Positions 23,974-32,975 of a DNA stretch of 64,000 nt are shown here, one piece after another (position 1 is the first letter of the stretch; each line of letters opens with the position of its first letter). A program made the position numbers and the translations under genes. The notes beneath the pieces were generated by a model that had not been told where the DNA came from, searched no databases, and was given only the letters and a program-made list of their open reading frames with translations. The stretch is from Caulobacter ginsengisoli (GTDB lineage: Bacteria; Pseudomonadota; Alphaproteobacteria; Caulobacterales; Caulobacteraceae): NCBI RefSeq assembly GCF_030814835.1, contig NZ_JAUSVS010000012.1, forward strand, positions 62,001 to 126,000. The letters are read 5' to 3'.

Positions 23974-25524
23974 ATGCACAGAGCCACCCAGAACCCGTCG
24001 GTCGAGGGCGTCGACCGGCGCACGTTGCTGGCGCTGGCGGCCGCCGCCGCGCTGAGCACGGGCGGCGCCAGGGCGGCGACGCAGATCCCCGAAATGACGG
24101 CGGTCGCCTTGGGTCGGGCGATCCGCGGCAAGCAGGTCAGCTGCGTCGAGGTGATGGCCGCCTACCTCGACCGCATCGAGCGGTTGAATCCCAAGGCAAA
24201 CGCCATTGTCGCGCTGGAGAACCGCGCCGATCTTCTGAGGCAGGCCGCGGAGAAGGACACCCAATTGGTCCGCGGCGGTCCGCTGGGTGTGCTGCACGGC
24301 TTCCCGCACGCGGTGAAGGACCTGCAGCCGGCCAGGGGCCTCCGTTTTACCCAGGGCTCGCCGATCTTCCGCGACACCGTGGCCACGTTCGACTCCATCC
24401 CGGTGGAGCGCGTTCGGGCGGCGGGCGCCGTCTTCATCGGCAAGACCAACACGCCGGAGTTCGGCCTCGGCTCAAACACCTTCAATCCCGTCTACGGCGC
24501 CACGCTCAACGCCTACGACACCGCACGCACGTCAGGCGGCAGCAGCGGGGGCGCGGCCGTCGCGCTGGCGCTCCATATGGTCCCGGTCGCCGACGGTAGC
24601 GACTTCGGCGGCAGCCTGCGCAATCCCGCAGGCTGGAACAATGTGTACGGATTTCGGACCACCATCGGCCGCGTACCGGCGGTGGGGCGGGAGGTCTGGC
24701 TGCCGTCGATGGGCGTCAACGGGCCGATGGCGCGCAACGTCGCCGACCTGGCGCTGCTGCTCTCGGTGCAGGCGGGGTTCGATCCCCGCGCGCCGCTGTC
24801 CATGGACGGCGACGGCGACGGCGACCGCTTCCGCGCCCCGCTGGCGGGCGACCTGAAGGGCAAGCGGATTGCCTGGGTCGGCGATTTCGGCGGGGCGGTT
24901 CCCTACGACCCTGAGGTGCTGGACCTCTGCCGCCGCGCGATGATGACCTTCGAGGCCATCGGTTGCGTCGTCGAGGAGGCCATCCCCGACTATCCGCTCG
25001 AGAACGTCTGGCAGGCTTTCATCCGCCTGCGGCAATGGCAGCAGGGCGGCGGCCTGCTGACGTTCTACAACGATCCCAAGACCCGCGCGCTGCTAAAGCC
25101 CGAGGCGGTGTACGAGGTCGAGGGCGGCCTGAAGCTCTCGGCGTACGAGGTCACGGCAAGCTCTGTCGTGCGCAGCGAATGGACCCGTGCGGTGGCCAAG
25201 CTGTTCGAGCGCTACGACTACCTGGTCCTGCCGACGGCCCAGGTCTTTCCATTCGCCTCCGACCTGGACTGGCCGAAAACCGTCGCGGGCCGCACGATGC
25301 GGACCTATCACGAATGGATGCAGGCGGCCTGCCTGATCACCATGGCCGGCTGTCCGGCGCTTGCAGTCCCGGCCGGGTTCAGTGCGGCCGGCCTGCCGAT
25401 GGGGCTCCAGATCGTCGCGCCGCAGCACCAGGACCTGGCCTGCCTGAAGCTCGCGGCAGGCTATGAAGCCGCGGCCCCTGCCGACCTCAAGCGGCGCGCT
25501 CCGGCGCTCATAGGACTTGGATAG
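23974..25524 (+). CDS. amidase-signature hydrolase with Tat-type signal
   Basis: 516 aa. A twin-arginine-like export signal (DRRTLLALAAAAAL then ARAA) precedes an amidase-signature fold. The Ser-cisSer-Lys triad is K115 (HAVKD), S190 (GGSSGG) and S214 (FGGSLRNPA), with the same 75- and 24-residue spacings as fatty-acid amide hydrolase. Likely a periplasmic amidase on an unknown amide; a role in Gln-tRNA synthesis (GatA) is unlikely because of the signal. AGAGG precedes the chosen ATG by 9 bases; an upstream TTG (23920) is rejected. Slightly lower GC near its start than its neighbours. Confidence 0.9.
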   Translation: MHRATQNPSVEGVDRRTLLALAAAAALSTGGARAATQIPEMTAVALGRAIRGKQVSCVEVMAAYLDRIERLNPKANAIVALENRADLLRQAAEKDTQLVRGGPLGVLHGFPHAVKDLQPARGLRFTQGSPIFRDTVATFDSIPVERVRAAGAVFIGKTNTPEFGLGSNTFNPVYGATLNAYDTARTSGGSSGGAAVALALHMVPVADGSDFGGSLRNPAGWNNVYGFRTTIGRVPAVGREVWLPSMGVNGPMARNVADLALLLSVQAGFDPRAPLSMDGDGDGDRFRAPLAGDLKGKRIAWVGDFGGAVPYDPEVLDLCRRAMMTFEAIGCVVEEAIPDYPLENVWQAFIRLRQWQQGGGLLTFYNDPKTRALLKPEAVYEVEGGLKLSAYEVTASSVVRSEWTRAVAKLFERYDYLVLPTAQVFPFASDLDWPKTVAGRTMRTYHEWMQAACLITMAGCPALAVPAGFSAAGLPMGLQIVAPQHQDLACLKLAAGYEAAAPADLKRRAPALIGLG

Positions 25525-25633
25525 GCGGGGGCGAAATAGGGAGACAGGAGCAACTGTCCCCCGACCCCCACGCCTCCCGCCTTCCTCCCCCTGCGTCCGA
25601 CAAGCTACCCTACGGCCGAACAAGGACCCGCCC

Positions 25634-26062
25634 ATGCCCGCCACGATCAACCGCACCAGCGTCGAGGACCTGAACCGGGCCAATGTCGGCAAGCTGGCCG
25701 AGCATCTGGGGCTGACCATCACCGAGGTCGCCGACGGCCGCGTGGTCGGCCGGTTGCCGGTGCGGCCGGATCTGGTGGCCCATACCGGGTTCCTGCTGGC
25801 GGGGGCGGTGCTGTCGGTGGCCGACCTGCTCTGCGCCTATGGGGTGTCAACGTCCTGGCCGGAGGGGGCCAGCGGCTTCACCACCGCGGAGGTGAAGTGC
25901 AACTTCACCGGCACGCTGCGCGAGGGCGAGGCGGTCTGCACCGCGACCCTGCTGCATGGCGGGCGCACCACCCAGGTGTGGGACGCCCGGATGGAGGACG
26001 CCGCCACCGGCAAGCTGATGGCCGCTTTCCGCTGCACCCAGATCATCCTCTATCCGCGTTGA
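25634..26062 (+). CDS. PaaI-family hotdog thioesterase
   Basis: 142 aa. Single hotdog fold with the helix region HTGFLLAGAVLSVADLL and strands FTTAEVKCNFTGTLREGEAV. Family members hydrolyse acyl- or aryl-CoA thioesters as tetramers. The start is preceded by AAGGACCCGCCC. Stand-alone; substrate unknown. Confidence 0.85.
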   Translation: MPATINRTSVEDLNRANVGKLAEHLGLTITEVADGRVVGRLPVRPDLVAHTGFLLAGAVLSVADLLCAYGVSTSWPEGASGFTTAEVKCNFTGTLREGEAVCTATLLHGGRTTQVWDARMEDAATGKLMAAFRCTQIILYPR

Positions 26063-26309
26063 TGGCGCGGGCAACCGGCCGGGAAACTAGCATTGCTATC
26101 CTGCGTTGACGCCCGTCCCGGCCGGCGCCAACCTCTGAGGCGCTTCATTGCGAACGCCCGATCCATGGGCGCGCCAGGGCCCGGGGGGCCATGGCTTGAC
26201 CAGCGTTTTGCAGTTTCCGCTCGCGTAGGCAGGCCCGACGGTCGGCGTACTTCCAGACCCGGCGGTCTTCCTCGACGGGCGGCGTCTCACGCCATCCGGA
26301 GGCCGGCCC

Positions 26310-28619
26310 ATGTCATCTCCCCGCACCGCCCAGGTCTATGTCACCAACCAGACGGACGGGACGGCGACCATCTCGCTGCACCACAACAACGCCGACTATG
26401 GGACCGAAAGCGGCAAATGGACCGTGGGGCCGGGCTACTCGGCCGGCCCCATGACCGTGCATTTCAATGTCGGCCTTGGATCCCTGACGGTGCGGGATTT
26501 CTGGGCCTGCGAGATGACGGTGACCGGCGGCACGACGCCGGGGGTGTACGAGAGCAGCGGAACGTTCGAATACAGCGACTGGAAGGAGTGCCAGCTCCAG
26601 CGCAAGGACGCCGGCAAGACCCACAACTTCCTGGTGGACAGCAAGAGCCTCTATATCAGCCTGGATTCCGGCGACACCTCGACCCCCATGAACCCGGTCG
26701 AGGTGGTGACCTCGTCGGTGATGGTCCGCAACACCACCGACGGCAACGCCATCGTCACCCTCTATCACAGCAACAGCACCGACGGGGTGCAGAGCGCCAC
26801 CTGGGTCGCCGGGCCGGGCGTGGAGGTCGGGCCGATGCTCGCCAACTTCCGGGTCGGGCCGGCCCTGGTCGCGGACTACTGGGCCATCAAGCTGGTCGTC
26901 CAGGACGGCGGCAGTCCGGGCGTCTACGCCAATGCGGGCTTCAAGGGCGGCGTCTACTGGCAGGAGTGCCAGCTGCAGGCCGCCGACGTGAACCAGTTCC
27001 TGCACTTCGAGGTCAGCCAGAGCCAATTCGAGATCGACATCCCGTCCGGCGGCAGGACCATCGCCATGGAGAAGGTCGGTCCCTACACGGCGGTCGACAA
27101 CGTCTTCGTGCTGATGCTGGAGAACCACTCCTTCGACAATCTCTTCGCCTTCTGCAACATGCCGGGCTTGGACGTCGCCGAGCGCGACGTGGGCAATTCC
27201 TACGACGACCTGACCTTCTACCCGCAGATGCCGGCCGTCGATCCGATGCCCACCGATCCGGGCCACGAGTTCGCCGACGTCGTCGAGCAGCTCTGCGGCG
27301 AGGGGGTGGCCCACACGCCCTGGCAGCCCTACCCGCCGGTCCACAACACCGGCTTCGTCGCCAACTACGCCACCAGCCGGACCGAGATCGAGAAGGGCAA
27401 CCCGAACTTGCCGACGGAGGAGCAGTGGGGCCAGATCATGGGCTGCTTCGAGCCCTACAACCAGATTCCGGTGACCATGAACCTGGCCGCCGCCTTCGTC
27501 CTCTGCGACCACTGGTTCTCGTCGCTCCCCGGCCCGACCTGGCCCAACCGGTTCTTCGTCCACGGCGCTTCGTCCGGCGGCTGGGCGGATTCGCCGGGGC
27601 CCACGAACCTCTCCACCTGGGAATCGCCGGGGTTCGGCTTCACCTATCCCTCGGGCGCCTCGATCTTCGACCGGCTCAATTCGGCGGGCCTGCTCTGGCG
27701 GATCTTCGTCGACACCAACGGCCCCAATCTCGGCGGCGTCGCCCAGGCCTCGGCGCTGAAGGGCGTCACCTACGGGGATACGCGCAGCTTCGGCATGTTC
27801 GCCACCGACCTCCAGGGCCCCTATCCCTTCACCTACACCTTCATCGAACCCAACTACGGCGACGTCACCAGTGGCTCCTACAAGGGCGGCTCCTCGCAGC
27901 ATCCGATGGATTCGATGTCGCCCGGCGAGTCGCTCATCAAGGCGACCTACGAGGCGATCCGCAATTCGCCCCTGTGGCCGCGCAGCCTGCTGATCGTCAC
28001 CTATGACGAACATGGCGGCTTCTACGACAGCGTAAAGCCGGGGCCCGCGCCGCCGCCGGACGACGGCAGCCCCCGGGACTCGTCGATCAATTCCGGCGGC
28101 TTCCTGTTCGACAACTACGGCGTCCGGGTGCCGGCGATCGTCGTCTCGCCCTGGGTTCAATACGGAATCGACAAGGCCGTGTACGACCACGCCTCGATCC
28201 CGGCGACCCTCGAGGCGCTCTACGGCCTCAAGCCGATGACCAAGCGGGACGCCGCCGCCAACACCGTGCTTCGCATGCTGTCCCTGCCCACGATGCGCAC
28301 CGACTGCCCGACCGTGCTGCCGGCGCCGACGGGGGCCACCTGGTCCGCGCCCGACCCGCCCAGTCCGGAAGAGGAGGCCGCGCGCGCCGCCCTTCCCCTG
28401 CCCCAGACCGGCAACACTCCGGGCTTCATGGCCATCGTGGCCAAGACCGACATCGAGCTGGCCGGCGGCGATCCCGCCAAGGCCGCCGAGATCAAGGCGC
28501 GCCTGGCCGCGATCAAGACGGTGGGTGAGGCGGACGCCTATGTCGATGAGGTGCTGGACCGGGCGCGACAGGCGCGCGGGCCCATCCCGCCGCCGCCGCG
28601 GAAGAAGGTGTTCAGCTGA
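26310..28619 (+). CDS. phospholipase C/acid-phosphatase-type phosphoesterase with duplicated N-terminal domain
   Basis: 769 aa. Residues about 5-125 and 127-245 are two copies of the same beta-rich domain (VYVTNQTDGTATISLHHNN / VMVRNTTDGNAIVTLYHSN; both end ...EFEVSQSQFEI-like). The phosphoesterase domain follows (about 250-650), with metal/nucleophile motifs VFVLMLENHSFDN, PGPTWPNRFF, VTYDEHGGFYD and HASIPATLEALYG. Relatives cleave phospholipid headgroups or phosphomonoesters and are normally secreted by Tat, but no signal peptide is visible here. GGAGG lies before the ATG. Ends 13 bases from the convergent DUF4157 gene. Confidence 0.88.
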   Translation: MSSPRTAQVYVTNQTDGTATISLHHNNADYGTESGKWTVGPGYSAGPMTVHFNVGLGSLTVRDFWACEMTVTGGTTPGVYESSGTFEYSDWKECQLQRKDAGKTHNFLVDSKSLYISLDSGDTSTPMNPVEVVTSSVMVRNTTDGNAIVTLYHSNSTDGVQSATWVAGPGVEVGPMLANFRVGPALVADYWAIKLVVQDGGSPGVYANAGFKGGVYWQECQLQAADVNQFLHFEVSQSQFEIDIPSGGRTIAMEKVGPYTAVDNVFVLMLENHSFDNLFAFCNMPGLDVAERDVGNSYDDLTFYPQMPAVDPMPTDPGHEFADVVEQLCGEGVAHTPWQPYPPVHNTGFVANYATSRTEIEKGNPNLPTEEQWGQIMGCFEPYNQIPVTMNLAAAFVLCDHWFSSLPGPTWPNRFFVHGASSGGWADSPGPTNLSTWESPGFGFTYPSGASIFDRLNSAGLLWRIFVDTNGPNLGGVAQASALKGVTYGDTRSFGMFATDLQGPYPFTYTFIEPNYGDVTSGSYKGGSSQHPMDSMSPGESLIKATYEAIRNSPLWPRSLLIVTYDEHGGFYDSVKPGPAPPPDDGSPRDSSINSGGFLFDNYGVRVPAIVVSPWVQYGIDKAVYDHASIPATLEALYGLKPMTKRDAAANTVLRMLSLPTMRTDCPTVLPAPTGATWSAPDPPSPEEEAARAALPLPQTGNTPGFMAIVAKTDIELAGGDPAKAAEIKARLAAIKTVGEADAYVDEVLDRARQARGPIPPPPRKKVFS

Positions 28620-28632
28620 GCCGCACCGGCCG

Positions 28633-30408
28633 TCACGGCATCTCGAGCCAATCGGCGCTCATCACCTTCGTGTCCAGCGTCCGCAGCGCCTCCAGCAAGG
28701 CCTTGGCCGCCGTGATCTCGGCCGCCCCGCCCGCCGCCACGCCCGGGAAGGCCGCGATCGCCTTCAGCGCGTCGGCGCGCGACATCGTCCCGTAGTCCGG
28801 CGCCGCGGCGCTGCCATAGCCGCTGCGGACCGCCGCGCCGTTGTCCACCCAGAAATGCGCGACCTGGGCTTTCCAGAAGCGCAGCCGGAACGATTGATCG
28901 GCATGGAGCTGCGCATAGTCGTGATCGGCCCCGGTGATCGCCGCGTTCTGGGAGGCGAGGCGCGCCTGGATATAGTAGCTTGTGAGCGGGCCGGCATGGG
29001 TGTTGGCGTCCGCCTTGGTCCCGGCAAAATATTCGTTGAACTTGGCCTCGTCATTGCGCAGGGCCGTCATGGTCTCGGCGCCGGAAAGCTGGCTGTCGCC
29101 CTTATAGCCCTCCGCCGCCGTCCAGTTGGATCCACTGCCCCTCGGCTTGTCCAGTTTCGTCGGGTTGCTGTCGGTCTTGCGCGCCCAGTTGGCCACTTCG
29201 TCGGCCGCTCCCTGACCACTCGGGCCGAGCATGGTCTCACCGGTGAAGGTCTGCAGATTGGGATAGGCCTTGAGGTAGATGTTGCGCAGATTGCCTTCCG
29301 AGCCGGACAGGCAGGCGGCCACCATCAGGTGCTTGGTCTGGCCCGCCGCCTTGGGGAACAGGCCGGCCAGCTTGATCAGCGCGTCGAACTGGACGTGCGA
29401 GGTCTCGGCGTTCTTGGTCTCGGCATGGCCATAGATCAGCGAGCCATAGCTGTGCCCCGACAGGATCACCCGGCTCATCCGGTCGATACCGTCGGCGTTG
29501 GTCTGGGCATAGATGTCGGTCACATGCGCCAGGTCGTCGCGATCGGCGCTGGGCTGGCTCTTTATCAAGGCCGCCACCGCCGTCGTATCGGCCGGGTTCA
29601 GCCCCAATCCGGCGGCAAAGCTGTCGATCCCGGCATCCGTCGTCATGTCGAACGTGCCGCCCCGGACGGCGGTGTGGGCGGTGTCGGTGGTTCGCGTCAC
29701 CGTCGTCACGGCGTCCTTCCTGTTGAAGTAGCGGTTCTTGAGCGCCTGCACCTCGAGCTGATAGGCGTTCATGCCGATATAGAGGATGTTGCCGCCGGCC
29801 AACGGCTTGGGGGGGGCCTTGTCGCGCTGCAGCAGCGGCGGGCCGGCGCCCTGCTGCACCACATGGGCCAGTTCGTGGGCGAGCAGCCGCCGGCCGGCGC
29901 CCCCGGCCGGGTCATACTGTCCGGCGCCGAACACGATGTCGCGCCCGACCGTATAGGCGCGCGCCTCGACCGCCTCGGCCGAGCGCGCCGCCTGGGCATC
30001 GGTGTGAATGCGGACGTCGCTGAAATCCTCGCCGAAGCGGTCCGCCATGAAATCATGGGTCGCGGGATCGAGCGCGGCGCCGGGCGATTGCAACACGGTG
30101 TCGACGGCCGCCGGCGCCACGCCGCCGCCGGTCGTCGCATTGGCGGCCTGGCGCTGCAGGGAAGGCGGCGCGGCGGAACGCGAAGCCGGCGCGTCGGCCA
30201 TCCCCATCACCCGATCGGCCGCGGCGTCGGCCTCATGTTCGAGCGGGTCGTTGACCTCGCCGACCTTCAGCTTGGCCTGCAATTGACGCAACTGCGCCTG
30301 ATTGCTCGCCGGCCGGGCGACGGGCGGCCTGGCATGAGCCCGAAGGCCTGGGGCGGCCAAATCATGGGTCTGTTCGGAGGACGTCTGTGCCCGCGCGCTG
30401 CTCGCCAT
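28633..30408 (-). CDS. DUF4157 (zincin-like) protein with putative caspase-like domain
   Basis: 591 aa. Residues about 50-195 form a DUF4157 domain: LEHEADAAADRVM, HTDAQAARSAEAV, ARAYTVGRDIVFG and the metalloprotease-type HELAH at 178-182, with LQRQ/LQRD motifs at each end. DUF4157 occurs on cargo of extracellular contractile injection systems and other exported effectors. Further on, VILSGHSYGSLIYG (H319) and HLMVAACLSGSEGNL (C366) match the His/Cys dyad layout of clan CD (caspase/CHAT) peptidases. No signal peptide. GAAGGATCG precedes the ATG. An alpha/beta-hydrolase reading of GHSYG is possible but explains AACLSG less well. No injection-system structural genes are in the window. Confidence 0.75.
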   Translation of the reverse strand: MASSARAQTSSEQTHDLAAPGLRAHARPPVARPASNQAQLRQLQAKLKVGEVNDPLEHEADAAADRVMGMADAPASRSAAPPSLQRQAANATTGGGVAPAAVDTVLQSPGAALDPATHDFMADRFGEDFSDVRIHTDAQAARSAEAVEARAYTVGRDIVFGAGQYDPAGGAGRRLLAHELAHVVQQGAGPPLLQRDKAPPKPLAGGNILYIGMNAYQLEVQALKNRYFNRKDAVTTVTRTTDTAHTAVRGGTFDMTTDAGIDSFAAGLGLNPADTTAVAALIKSQPSADRDDLAHVTDIYAQTNADGIDRMSRVILSGHSYGSLIYGHAETKNAETSHVQFDALIKLAGLFPKAAGQTKHLMVAACLSGSEGNLRNIYLKAYPNLQTFTGETMLGPSGQGAADEVANWARKTDSNPTKLDKPRGSGSNWTAAEGYKGDSQLSGAETMTALRNDEAKFNEYFAGTKADANTHAGPLTSYYIQARLASQNAAITGADHDYAQLHADQSFRLRFWKAQVAHFWVDNGAAVRSGYGSAAAPDYGTMSRADALKAIAAFPGVAAGGAAEITAAKALLEALRTLDTKVMSADWLEMP

Positions 30409-30554
30409 CGTCGATCCTTCGCAATCGAGAGCGATCCGTGCAGCGCATTAACCGACGCGCGGCCGGAATTCACCCCTGAAGTGTAACACTATCGAAGCAG
30501 CCGGGTGAATAGAGTGAAACACGCCCTGTCACTCAGAAGCGACCAGCCGGCCCC

Positions 30555-31826
30555 TCACCGCTCCTTCCACCCCGCGGGGCGCCCCTCGGCAATGCAAAGC
30601 CCCAGATAGACCATCGCGGTGACCAGCACCGAAGGCAGGGTCGCGCCGAGGTCCGGGACCAGGCGGCTGAGCGCTTGGTAGGTTGCGATGCCGATGATCC
30701 AGGCCGCGAAGCCGGACAGGTTCAGTGGGCTGCGCTCGCCGTCCCGGGCCCGTTCGCGCACGATGAAATGGTCGGTCAGCAGGACGCCGAACAGCGGGGC
30801 GAACACCGAGCCGATCAGCAGCAGGAAGGCCTCGTACTCGGCGAGCGGCGCCAACAGTGCGATGGCCGTGCAGAGGAGGCCGTAGCCCAGCGCCAGTCCC
30901 GCCGGCTTCAGCGGCAGCAGGATGGCCGTCGAAACCGCCGCGGAGTGGATGTCGGCGAAGGTGTTGTCGGTCTCGTCGATGACGATGAGCAGCAGGGCGA
31001 CGCCGCCGCCGGTGGCGGCCAGGGCGGTCAGCAGCAGGTCGCCGCCACCGGTGGTCAGGGCATAGGCGGCGCCCAGCGCCATGAACCAGATGTTGGCCAG
31101 CAGATAGCCGGCGAAGCTGCCGCGGAACATGCCGCGGCTGGTGCGGCCGAAACGGGTGTAGTCGGCGATCAGGGGCAGCCAGGAGAGGGGCATGGCGACC
31201 ACCAGGTCGACGCCGGCGCCAAAGCTCATCTCACCGGTTCCGGGCTGGCCCATCAGGGCGGCCAGGTCATGGTCGGCCAGCAGGCGCCAGGTCAGCCAGC
31301 CGGCGCCGGCCAGGAGCAACCACAGGCCCCAGGCGCGCAGGAAGCGCCGGACGAAGGAGACCGGGCCCATGATGGCCAGGCCCGTCGCCAGGGCGCCGAA
31401 CAGCAGGGTCCAGGCCAGGGGGCTGGAAAAGCCGAAGGTCTGCTTGGCCAGGGCGTCGGCGGAATCGCGCATGGCGATGATCTCGAAGGCGCCCCAGCCG
31501 GTCAGCTGGATGGCGTTGAGCACCGCCGGGATCGCCGCGCCCCGTTTGCCCAGGGCCACCCGCAGCGATCCCATGGCTGACAAGCCCGTGTCGGCCCCCA
31601 CCACCCCGGCGGCGGCCAGCAGCAGGGCGCCCAGCACCGAGCCGGTGACGATGGCCGCCAGGGCGGCGGGCAGGCTGAGGCCCGGCACCAGCAGGGCGCC
31701 GGCCTGGAGGACCAGCAGGCCGATCCCCAGGCTGAACCACAGCGAAAAGGCCTCGAAGGCGCCGAACACCCGGCGCTCGGCCGGCACCGGGGTCAGGGGG
31801 TCATAGGTTTCGTCGGGCTGAGCCAT
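30555..31826 (-). CDS. NCS1-family permease (CytX/cytosine permease type)
   Basis: 423 aa, about 12 membrane helices. The N-terminus DETYDPLTPVPAERR and SLWFSLGIGLLVLQAG resemble CytX, a hydroxymethylpyrimidine transporter of the NCS1 group; ADYTRFGR and TFADIHSAAVST are family motifs. Import of a nucleobase or thiamine precursor is likely. No TPP riboswitch is visible upstream, where only 35 bases separate it from the previous gene, so the HMP assignment stays tentative. Confidence 0.85.
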   Translation of the reverse strand: MAQPDETYDPLTPVPAERRVFGAFEAFSLWFSLGIGLLVLQAGALLVPGLSLPAALAAIVTGSVLGALLLAAAGVVGADTGLSAMGSLRVALGKRGAAIPAVLNAIQLTGWGAFEIIAMRDSADALAKQTFGFSSPLAWTLLFGALATGLAIMGPVSFVRRFLRAWGLWLLLAGAGWLTWRLLADHDLAALMGQPGTGEMSFGAGVDLVVAMPLSWLPLIADYTRFGRTSRGMFRGSFAGYLLANIWFMALGAAYALTTGGGDLLLTALAATGGGVALLLIVIDETDNTFADIHSAAVSTAILLPLKPAGLALGYGLLCTAIALLAPLAEYEAFLLLIGSVFAPLFGVLLTDHFIVRERARDGERSPLNLSGFAAWIIGIATYQALSRLVPDLGATLPSVLVTAMVYLGLCIAEGRPAGWKER

Positions 31827-31861
31827 GCCCGAGTCTAGCAGGTCGCGCCTCCCGGCGCGCT

Positions 31862-32290
31862 CTAAGCGCTTTTGGGCTTCTTTTTGCCGGCCTTCGAGGC
31901 GGTGTTCAGCGCCACGGCGGCGCGGATCAGGGCCTTCAGCGCCGCCTCGTCGATCGTCTCGCCCTGGCGGATATCGATGGCGCGGCGGGTGGCGCCCTCG
32001 AGGCTGGAGTTGAACAGCCGCGCCGGATCCTCCAGCGCCGCGCCCTTGGCGAAGGTCAGCTTGACGACCTCCTTATAGGTCTCGCCGGTGGTGATGATGC
32101 CGTCATGCGACCAGACGGGAACGCCGCGCCACTTCCACTCCTCGACCACCTCGGGGTCGGCGGCCTTGATCAGGGCCCGCAGCCTGGCGAGGGTCTCGCC
32201 GCGCCAGTCGGGCAGCGACTTGATCCGCATATCGATCAGCTCGGCGGCCGAGTGGGTCTGGGTGTCGGTCGGCAGGTCGCTCTTGATCAT
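31862..32290 (-). CDS. DUF1801 domain protein
   Basis: 142 aa. YdhG-like fold with DWRGETLARLRALIKAADP, EEWKWRGVPVWSHDG and a Lys-rich tail (GKKKPKSA). Function unknown; the family is often encoded beside SRPBCC and VOC stress genes, as here. First of three DUF1801 genes in the window. Confidence 0.85.
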   Translation of the reverse strand: MIKSDLPTDTQTHSAAELIDMRIKSLPDWRGETLARLRALIKAADPEVVEEWKWRGVPVWSHDGIITTGETYKEVVKLTFAKGAALEDPARLFNSSLEGATRRAIDIRQGETIDEAALKALIRAAVALNTASKAGKKKPKSA

Positions 32291-32321
32291 GATGGTGTCG
32301 CCTCTGTCTTGATGCTGTCGC

Positions 32322-32735
32322 CTACAGGCGCTCGCCGGGCAGCCGGCTGGCCTGTTTCACCCAGTCGGTCAGCTGGGCTTCGTCGAGCTGGCCCTCACGG
32401 ATGTCGAGATAGCGGGTGTCCCCGCTCTTGGATGCGCCGGGCGGCGCGGGATCGAGCGCCGCGCCGCGGAAGAAGGCCACCTTCACATAGCCGGTGAAGC
32501 AACGGAGGCTGAGAAACCAGCCCTGGCCCTCCAGCCCATACAGCGGCGAGTTCCATTTCATCGCCTTGCGCACGCCGGGGACGGCGGCCTCGATCAGGGC
32601 GTCCAGCCGGGCGCCGACCGCGCGCTTCCAGCCCGGCATGGCGGCGATATAGGCCTGCACGGGGGCGTCGCCCTCGCCCTTGGCGATTTGCGGGTTGCCG
32701 CCCGCCAGGAGGATTGGCGCTGTCTTGCCGGTCAT
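32322..32735 (-). CDS. DUF1801 domain protein
   Basis: 137 aa. PGWKRAVGARLDALIEAAVP, KAMKWNSPLYGLEGQGWF and YVKVAFFRGAAL place it in the same family as the gene 32 bases downstream, with about 30% similarity by eye. Probably an old duplication. Function unknown. Confidence 0.85.
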   Translation of the reverse strand: MTGKTAPILLAGGNPQIAKGEGDAPVQAYIAAMPGWKRAVGARLDALIEAAVPGVRKAMKWNSPLYGLEGQGWFLSLRCFTGYVKVAFFRGAALDPAPPGASKSGDTRYLDIREGQLDEAQLTDWVKQASRLPGERL

Positions 32736-32744
32736 CGGGGGTTC

Positions 32745-32963
32745 CTATCCAGCGCCTGGCCCGCCACGCCTTTTGGCGACGTAGGGCAGCACGAACATGT
32801 AGAGACCGCTGATCATCAGCAGGATCAACGGGAACAGCGCCAGCAGGCCGATCCAGACGGCCTGATGCTTCAGCACCAGGGCGACGATGTTGAGAATGAC
32901 GGCCAGTGTGAAGAGGATCGAAAGCCAGCGGTGAATCTGGCGGATCAGAGCGTTGAAGTTCAT
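32745..32963 (-). CDS. small two-helix membrane protein
   Basis: 72 aa. Two hydrophobic helices at about residues 12-33 and 36-60 with a basic C-terminus (AKRRGGPGAG). Starts MNFNALIRQIHRW, reminiscent of the first helix of PepSY-type proteins. Spacing to both neighbours is 9-12 bases, so it belongs to the SRPBCC-membrane-DUF1801 run. Function unknown. Confidence 0.75.
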   Translation of the reverse strand: MNFNALIRQIHRWLSILFTLAVILNIVALVLKHQAVWIGLLALFPLILLMISGLYMFVLPYVAKRRGGPGAG

Positions 32964-32975
32964 TTGGGGCCTCCC

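Noticed and set aside
23672-23990. Integrated element at the tRNA-Arg 3' end
   Set aside because: No integrase and no repeated tRNA end were found downstream; the amidase follows directly.
26313-28190. Long antisense frame across the phosphoesterase
   Set aside because: Same high-GC shadow effect; no ribosome site and no protein family features.
28633-30408. Lipase reading of GHSYG in the DUF4157 protein
   Set aside because: The motif fits an alpha/beta-hydrolase elbow, but no oxyanion strand or later Asp-His pair was seen, while the AACLSG segment fits a clan CD peptidase better.
30555-31861. TPP riboswitch for the CytX-like permease
   Set aside because: Only 35 bases lie upstream of the start, and no thi-box sequence is visible.
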